Positions 56,719 to 62,546 of a stretch of DNA of 62,546 nt are shown piece by piece. This DNA is from Porphyra umbilicalis (Eukaryota > Rhodophyta > Bangiophyceae > Bangiales > Bangiaceae). Where the stretch lies: NCBI GenBank assembly GCA_002049455.2, contig KV919153.1, positions 1 to 62,546 of the forward strand, given 5' to 3'. The position numbers and the translations under genes are program-made. Each line of letters starts with the position of its first letter. Position 1 is the stretch's first letter. Under the pieces are notes generated by a model. That model ran no database searches. It was not told the origin of the DNA and saw only the letters and a program-made list of their open reading frames with translations.

Positions 56719-57978
56719 GCTGTAGTACAGGGCATGTCTGTCCCCTCGGGGACGGGGGCGCCTGCGGAGCGACGATGCGCCGCGCCGCCGCCGCCGCCGC
56801 CGCCGTCGTTGCCCCCCGCCGCGGTCACCGGCGCCAGTAGGGCCTCGGTGCGGCGGCGGCGGCGGCGACGCGCGCCCCCGCCGCCGGGCGCCACCGCCGG
56901 TGCGGGGGCGCCCCCGCGGCCGCCCGCCGCCCCACTGGCGTCGCGGTCGCGGGCGCCCGCGCGGGGGGCGCCCGCGACGGCGCCCGCCGCCGCGGGCGGG
57001 GCGGCGGGCGCGCGGGGGGGGGACGACCCGCCGTGGCGGCGCCGCGTGCCAACCGCCCGGGGGGGGGGGGGGCGTGCCGCCCCGCCGCCGCCCGCACCCC
57101 CGCGCCCAGGCCCGACGCGAGGGGCCGGCGGCAGCGGCGGCGGCGGGGGCGGGGGCGGGTGCACGCGCCCCCCCCCCCACGGCGGCGCCCCCCCCCCCCC
57201 CCCGGCGACGCGCGCGGCCGCGGCGCGGCGGCGGCGGGCGCCCCGCCCGCGCCGCGCGGCGGCGGCGGGCGGCCGCCCGCCGCGGCGCCCGCCGCCGCGC
57301 CGCCGCGCGGCCGGCCGCCGGCCGTGCCGCGGCCGCGCGGGTGTCGCGAGACCCGACCCGTTGGCCGCGCCGCCGGCGCGGCGCCGCCGGGGGCGCCCCG
57401 CGGCGGCCGCCGGCGCGTCCTCGTCATCGCCTCCCCTCCTCTCCCCCCCCCCCCCCCCCCCCCCCGGTGCCGCCGCCGCGGCGGCGGCGGCGCTCGCCGG
57501 TGGCCACCGGCCCGGCGCCCGCGGGGTCGCCGGGCGGCCCGGCGGGCACGCGGCGGCGTCGACGCGGTCCAGCGTGACGCGCGTGGGGTGTCCGGTGGGG
57601 GGGGGGGGGGGGGGGGGGGGTCAGAATTGACCCCCCGGGCCTGCGGCGGGCTGCGAGGTCGTCCTCGTTGGGGGGTGGCGGCGGCCCGCCGCGGGGCGGC
57701 AGGGGCAATGGGGCGGCGGCCGTGACGGTGGCGGGGGGCGGCGGGGTGGGGGCAAGCGCGTGGCGGGGCGACGCGTCCGTGTGGCGCAAGTGGACAAGAA
57801 GCGCTCGGCCCCCGCGGGTCGAGGTGGGGGGAGCGCCGCCATCCACCGGCCTGTCGACCGTCTGCTGGGCGCCGCTGCTTCCGTGTCGCAAACGTCTTGG
57901 GAGGCGTTGCCGACCGGCGCCCCTGTCGCCCCCCTCTCCCCCCCGCCCGTCCCCGTGGGTATCCCCCCCTCCTTCCCC
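56719..57978. other. Extremely GC-rich region upstream of the Hint gene
   Basis: Nearly pure C/G with C and G runs to 24 bases (57597-57620). All six frames are open for long stretches purely by composition. No gene is supported; promoter and 5' UTR of the next gene are expected at its 3' end. Confidence 0.45.
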
Positions 57979-59548
57979 ATGGCCACCACGCGCCGCCGCC
58001 TCGCTTGGCTGGCCGCCGCCGCCATTGGCGTGGCGGCGCTGTCGAGCGCCGCCCTCCCCCCCGCGGGCGCGTCGGCGGTGCCCCCCCCCCCAGGCGGTCG
58101 TCGGCGGACACGGCCGGCCGCGCCGCCGTGCCAGCCGCGGCGCGGCCGCTGGTGAGCCGCACGGCCCTTGTCGTCGGCGGCGCCTACGACCGCCTCTCTG
58201 GGGACGCGTCCGCCTGCCCCCCAACCGTCGCCATCAGGCGCGTCGCGCTCGACGCGGGCGCCGAGACGGTGGCCATTGCGCCGTCCGACGTGACCGTCGG
58301 CGGGTCTGCGTGCACGGCGACCGCCGCCCGCACCGTCCTCGCTGGCGTCTACGGGTCGGCCTTTCGGTCCGTCTTTGCCGGCCACCCCGTCGCGCTCGCT
58401 GAGATTGACAAGGACCACCTCTTTATGCCGACCACCCTCATCGGTGGCGGCAACTGGACGTGTGGGGCGTGGGTCTTGGCCGCCGGCGACGACGTCATCT
58501 TTTCGTGCCCGGACCTGGTGCCGCTGCTCGCCCTCCCCGGCGGCTGTGCGTACGCGTACCGGGGCGGAAATTTTCGGTGGGCGGCAGAGAGCCTGCCGCC
58601 GCAGCCGCCGCTCGCAACGCCGGTGGCGTTTGCGCCCACGCTCGTGGCCGCCGCGGCGGGGCGGCCGCGGTGGTGGGGCACCTGGGTCGACGCCACTAGC
58701 GGCGGCTGGGGGGCTCGGCGGGTTGATGCCGACGGCGAGGACCACGGCATCGTCCCGGCGGGCGGGTGGGAGGACCGCAGCCCCTGGAGCGACGCCGCCG
58801 ACGACAGCAACAGCGACGGCGCGGTCAGCGTGGGCGGTCAGGTGGTTGCCAATGACGATGCGCCACAGTGCTTCCCGGGCGACGCGTCGGTGACGCTCGC
58901 GTCGGGGGCGGTGCTGCCCGTGTCTGCCCTCCGCGTCGGGAATGTGGTCGTCACGGGGCCAGACGGCCGCACCGCCGCCGTGTATGGCTTTTCACACGCC
59001 GACGCGTCTGGCGCCGCGCGGTTCGTGACGCTGACGACGCGGTTTGGGGCGCTGACCGCCACCGCGGGGCACTACGTGCCGATCGCGCCGGCGGCGTGCG
59101 TCGGGCGCGGCGCGCCCCCCGCCGGCGCGTGCGCGGCGGACGGCGTCCGCCTCGTGGCCGCCGCCGCCGTGGCGGTGGGTGACGCGCTACTGGCCGTGCC
59201 GCCGCCGCCGCCGCCGTCATCAACGGCGTCGGCGGCGGGCGCGGCGTGCGGGGCCACCAGGGGTGCCCCCCGCGCCGTTTGGGCCGCCGTGACGGCCGTG
59301 GCGGTCGACGCTGTGCCCGCCCGCCGCGGGGTGTACAACCCGCACACCACCGACGGCACAATTGTCGTCAACGGGCACGTGGCGTCGACGTATACGGCGG
59401 CGGTGGCGCCGGCGGTGGCGGCGGTGGCGCTCGCGCCCGCCCGCGCCGCGTACGCGATTGGGTGGGGGGGGGTGGTGGGGGGGGGTGGTTGCCGGCCGTC
59501 GGCGGGTGGTCCGTGCCGTCGTTTTGGAAGGGCAGGACCGCGTATTGA
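57979..59548 (+). CDS. Secreted protein with Hedgehog-type Hint autoprocessing domain
   Basis: The ATG at 57979 opens a signal peptide (MATTRRRLAWLAAAAIGVAA). A C run at 58081-58091 shifts the frame into an N-terminal ectodomain of about 230 residues with LVVGGAYDRLSGDASACPP, GGGNWTCGAWVLAAGDDVIF and RPRWWGTWVDATSGGW; I do not recognise it. The Hint domain starts at Cys (58869): CFPGDASVTLASGAVLPVSA, LRVGNVVVTGPDG, then TATAGHYVPI, which carries the B-block TxxH, and VYNPHTTDGTIVVNGHVAST, typical of the Hog C-terminal strand. Hint domains self-cleave before the Cys, releasing or lipidating the N-part. After the G runs at 59463-59487 another frame gives WLPAVGGWSVPSFWKGRTAY and TGA at 59546, which I prefer to the longer frame ending at 59738. 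Confidence 0.85.
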
Positions 59549-60410
59549 GGGTGGGCAGTCGCGGGGGGCCGGGGGGGGTAAGGGGGGAGGGCGGGGGGGT
59601 TATGCACTGACTGTGTACAGCTTGCCGCTTGACGCGGTGTTTTCCTCGTTTCCACACGCGCGAGACCTGCTCGGGGCAGTCGCCTCAGAAATGAATTTTT
59701 GGGGGCTGGCCGCCGTCGACAGGAACGACAGCCATTGACATTGACACGCAGGATTCTCGAGCTGGGCCGCCCCCATCTCCCAGCGGGTCGTGTCGCCCGC
59801 CCCACGCGCCCGCCCCGCCGGCGGGACGGGGCCGCACCGCCGGGGGGTCGTCGCTACAGGCCGCTTCGCCCGATACGGTTTGTGGGGCGGCGGCGCCCCT
59901 TTGCTGCCGCGGAGCGCCTCTCCACACGGGCACGCTGTCGGCCACGCCACGCTGCGGCTGCCGTGGCGTGGCGGCAGCGCGGAGCCGCCCGCGTGCCGAG
60001 CGGGGACACGCATCCCGCATGTGAGGAGGGGTGTGGTGACAGATGCCGGTGCAGCGTTGCGCGGCGGCGAGCGACCGTGGGGCGGGCGGGCGGGCGCGGC
60101 CTGGCCGGGCGACGCGGTTCAGTCGGCGTCGGCCCCCCCCCAGAGCGTTGGCGGAGTGGAGGGCCGTCCAGTGTTTTCGCCACCCGCATGTCGCTGGGCC
60201 TGCCGTTTGAGGCGTGGTTGCCCGTACGAGGCGCTCGACGCGGCGGCCACTCTAGGCGGCGGCGGGGTGGCAGCCCACCGCCAATCGCACCTCACCGACC
60301 GCCGCTCCGCGTCGGCCCACGGCGACCTCGACGCACAACCGCATCCGCCTCCCGCCCTCCCCCTCTCTCCTGCCCCCCCCTTCCCGCTTGCCCTCCCCGA
60401 GCCTCCAACG
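59549..60410. other. Intergenic
   Basis: GC-rich spacer. 60330-60410 is C/T-rich and probably the 5' UTR of the next gene. ORFs are compositional. Confidence 0.45.
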
Positions 60411-61157
60411 ATGGCGCCGAGTCGCACCCTGCTCTTCCTTCTCGCCATAGCCCTGGCGGCTGTGGCCGTGGCCGCCGTGGCGGCAGACGACGCCGAGGCG
60501 CGGCGGTCCGACTCTCCTCTCGACGTCACCGCCCGCCCCCGCCGCACCAAGCAGCGTGACACCGCGGGCGCGACGGTTACCGACGGATCCCGCCCGCGCC
60601 GCGCCAACAAGGGCGACACGACGGCCTTAACGCCCACGCCAAAGCCTGATGGCAATGGCGACACGGCGGGCGCGTTGCCCGCGCCAAAGTCAGGCACGGC
60701 GGGCGCGAAGCTTGCGCCGACGCCCGTGGGTACGGGCGCTCGGTCGGGCCTCACGGTCGGGATTGCCCACGTTTGCAAGGGCGACGCGGCGTGCGCGGCC
60801 GCCACCACCGCCGTCGACGCCTTCCACACCGCCCTGGCGATCGCGCCCTGCGCCGCCGCCGACGTGCGCGTCAACCGCCTGGCCGTGTTGGGCGACGCGG
60901 CCGCGCGCCTCGCGGCCGCCTCTGCAGAGCCGTGTGGCCCCGTGAGCACTACCGACGCGGACGTCGTCGCCGCCGCCCGGGTTGGCGTGCGCGGCGGCGG
61001 CGTCGACCCGTGCTCCGCCTTCCCCCTCACCGTCAAGAGGAAGGGGGAGGAGTGGAAATTTTCTGGCGTCAACCCGCCGCTGTGCTGCGGCGACGAGTTT
61101 GTTGTGAACGGCTTCTGCTGCCCGGGGGATGATGGCGCCTTGACAAAGCCGCTCTGA
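60411..61157 (+). CDS. Secreted 248-aa protein with C-terminal Cys cluster
   Basis: Intact from the ATG at 60411 to TGA at 61155. Residues 1-24 form a clear signal peptide (APSRTLLFLLAIALAAVAVA). Residues 25-105 are hydrophilic with a loose repeat of about 20 residues (GDTTALTPTPKPDG, GDTAGALPAPKSG, ARPRRTKQRDTAGATV), probably disordered. From about 110 a folded domain has regularly placed Cys: VGIAHVCKGDAACAAATTAV, IAPCAAADVRV, AEPCGPVSTTD, VDPCSAFPLTV, NPPLCCGDEFVVNGFCCPGD. Even Cys content suggests disulphides. No family is recognised; an extracellular-matrix or cell-wall protein is plausible. Same orientation as the neighbouring Hint and helicase genes. Confidence 0.82.
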   Translation: MAPSRTLLFLLAIALAAVAVAAVAADDAEARRSDSPLDVTARPRRTKQRDTAGATVTDGSRPRRANKGDTTALTPTPKPDGNGDTAGALPAPKSGTAGAKLAPTPVGTGARSGLTVGIAHVCKGDAACAAATTAVDAFHTALAIAPCAAADVRVNRLAVLGDAAARLAAASAEPCGPVSTTDADVVAAARVGVRGGGVDPCSAFPLTVKRKGEEWKFSGVNPPLCCGDEFVVNGFCCPGDDGALTKPL

Positions 61158-61527
61158 AGAGCAAATCAAAGATGCAACAAAGGCAGCAGCCACCACTGAC
61201 ACGGGAAACAGGACACCAAGCCAGATTCAATTCATTCAGTGGTGCGGACCTCTTCACGAGGAGTTCGTGAAACGGCAATGGGACGACGGTCGGCGCCGTC
61301 CACGCCGACGCGGGCCGCCTCCTTTCCCGTCGACGTCCACCCTTGGGTGCAGCGGTCCGCTGGCGACTCGGACGCGACGCCACTCGTCTCCACACGTCAG
61401 CCTCCTCCACTTGCGTGCTTCCCCTCTCTCCCTCCTACCCTGCGCCCGTGCGCACCTCTTGTTCCTCCTGGCGCACGACTTCCCGGGCTGCGGCAAAGCG
61501 CCCCCCCCCCCCCCCCCCCGCCCCACG
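61158..61527. other. Intergenic/5' leader of the helicase gene
   Basis: An AT-richer segment at 61158-61250 follows the stop and may be the 3' UTR of the secreted-protein gene. C-rich sequence then precedes the ATG at 61528. Confidence 0.4.
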
Positions 61528-62546
61528 ATGCCCCCCCCCCCCACTTTTGGCAGTCTCGGCGTCAAGCCGTGGCTCCTCACCACCCTCACCTCCCTGCGCA
61601 TGACCACCCCCACACCCGTCCAAGCGGCGGTCATCCCCCCCGCCCTGCGGGGCACCCCCATCCTCGCGTGCGCGCCGACCGGGACGGGCAAAACCGCCGC
61701 CTTTGTGCTCCCCCTCCTCCAACGCCTCGCGGCGGACGTGCGGTCGCACTATGCTCTCATCCTGACGCCGACGCGGGAGCTCGGGTACCAACTCGCGCAG
61801 GCGGTGGGGGTGCTCGGCGCGCGCCTCCCCGTCCGCGTCAGCCTCCTCGTCGGCGGCGCCGACGGGTCGGAGCAGACGGCCGCCCTCGACGGCGGCGTGC
61901 ACGTGGTTATTGCCACCCCGGGGCGCGCGGCGGCGGTGGCGGGGCGGGACGCGTCGCGCGCGGATTGGGCGCGCTTTGCGGTCATTGTGCTTGACGAGGC
62001 GGACCGGCTGCTCGACGGCAGCTACGCGGCGGACGTGGGGTGTGTGCTCGACGCGGTCGGCGTTGGGGGGGGGGGGGGGGAGGGGGGGCGCGGCGTTGCG
62101 GCGGGCGGAGGAGGTGGTGGGGGTGGGGGTGGGGGTGGGGGTGGGGGTGGGGGTGGGGGTGGGGGTGGGGGTGCCCCCCGCCCGCCGCCGACGGGGGTGG
62201 CGGGCGCCCGTCCAAAGCAGCTCATGCTCTTTCGGCGACGCTGCCGCGGGAAGGGGCGGACCTACTGGCGGCGGTCGGCCTCGACCCGACGGGCGCGGGC
62301 GTCTTTCATTATGACGCCCGCCGGGCGGTGGGGGGGGGGGGGGGGGTGCTCCTCGGCACCGTGCGGGAGCGCGCCTCGGGGGGGGGGTTGCCCTCGTGGC
62401 ACGTGGGGATGGCGGCGGCGGCCGTGTGGAGGGTGACGGGCGCGACACGGACGCCGACGGGCGCGCGGCAGACGGTGGTGGGGGCGTCGAGGCGCGGGCA
62501 GCTGCCGGTTATGGCGGGGGGGAGGACGACGCGTCTGGCAGTGACA
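61528..62546 (+). CDS. DEAD-box RNA helicase, DBP8/DDX49-like (partial)
   Basis: The ATG at 61528 gives MPPPPTFGSLGVKPWLLTTL. Motifs in order: Q motif TTPTPVQAAVIP, I APTGTGKTAAF, Ia ILTPTRELGYQ, GG in LLVGGADG, Ib IATPGRAA, II VLDEADRLLDGSY. The FxxLG-xxxWL start and tight spacing resemble DBP8/DDX49, which act in 40S ribosomal subunit maturation in the nucleolus. After motif II (about 62040) comes a long G-run and GGTGGG hexamer expansion (62062-62172). The domain then resumes with PKQLMLF; motif III SATLPREGADLLAAVGLDP follows only in the next frame, so one base is missing near 62240. The C-terminal RecA domain lies beyond the window. Confidence 0.85.
62114..62172 (+). repeat. GGTGGG hexanucleotide microsatellite inside the helicase gene
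   Basis: About nine perfect GGTGGG units, with a preceding G run at 62064-62075. It codes alternating Gly-Val or Gly-Trp depending on frame. It lies between helicase motifs II and III. Confidence 0.85.

Noticed and set aside
56656..57630. 324-codon plus ORF and 445-codon minus ORF
   Set aside because: Near-pure G/C sequence; both strands are open by composition and the products are Arg/Pro/Ala runs.
57621..58745. 374-codon minus ORF opposite the Hint gene
   Set aside because: An antisense shadow of a gene with clear conserved motifs on the plus strand.
1..62546. CRISPR arrays, operons, ribosome-binding sites, tRNA or rRNA genes
   Set aside because: Spliced genes and eukaryotic transposons indicate nuclear DNA. 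No array of short direct repeats with unique spacers and no tRNA/rRNA signature was seen.

Overview
This is a very GC-rich nuclear contig from a photosynthetic eukaryote. Long G/C homopolymers, mostly unspliced host genes, class II DNA transposons with short GT-AG introns, a secreted Hedgehog/intein-type (Hint) protein and a plastid-transit-like leader together fit a bangiophyte red alga (Porphyra/Pyropia type). That assignment is inference from style and gene content; no organellar, rRNA or tRNA gene is visible.

Layout. (A) 0.5-13.5 kb is a host gene island: an unrecognised gene, a type II membrane GT-A-like glycosyltransferase and a SAPS-like protein phosphatase 6 regulatory subunit on the minus strand, then a FRAG1/DRAM/SFK1 membrane protein (+) converging on thiamine pyrophosphokinase (-). 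(B) 14.62-24.72 kb is one complete CACTA/Plavaka-like transposon with 34-bp terminal inverted repeats, subterminal CATCGA/TCGATG motifs, a spliced C2H2-DDE transposase (+) and a divergent 903-codon accessory ORF (-). (C) 24.7-41 kb is accessory DNA rich in MITEs, fold-backs and tandem repeats. It carries two well-defined proteins: a 247-aa protein with a plastid-transit-like leader and four near-identical helical repeats in Ser/Pro/Gly-rich linkers (26.2-27.0 kb), and a 189-aa soluble protein (34.2-34.7 kb). (D) 41.5-42.1 kb is a 40-bp minisatellite. (E) 43.3-50.6 kb holds two decayed DNA transposons, a DUF659-type hAT and a PIF/Harbinger with its MYB-like partner. Their frames are broken almost only by TAG codons. 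(F) 51.6-56.7 kb holds nested inverted repeats and duplications. (G) 58-62.5 kb is a second host island: a Hint protein, a secreted Cys-containing protein and a DBP8/DDX49-like DEAD-box helicase running off the end.

Most host proteins can be read only by changing frame at long G or C runs. Either the assembly has homopolymer indels or these genes carry real frameshifts, so coordinates of those genes are gene extents rather than clean ORFs.

The most interesting candidate is the 26.2-kb repeat protein. Its architecture (transit-like leader, four short helices about 50-70 residues apart, disordered linkers) is that of algal Rubisco-condensing pyrenoid linkers such as Chlamydomonas EPYC1 and diatom PYCO1, but its helix sequence is different.
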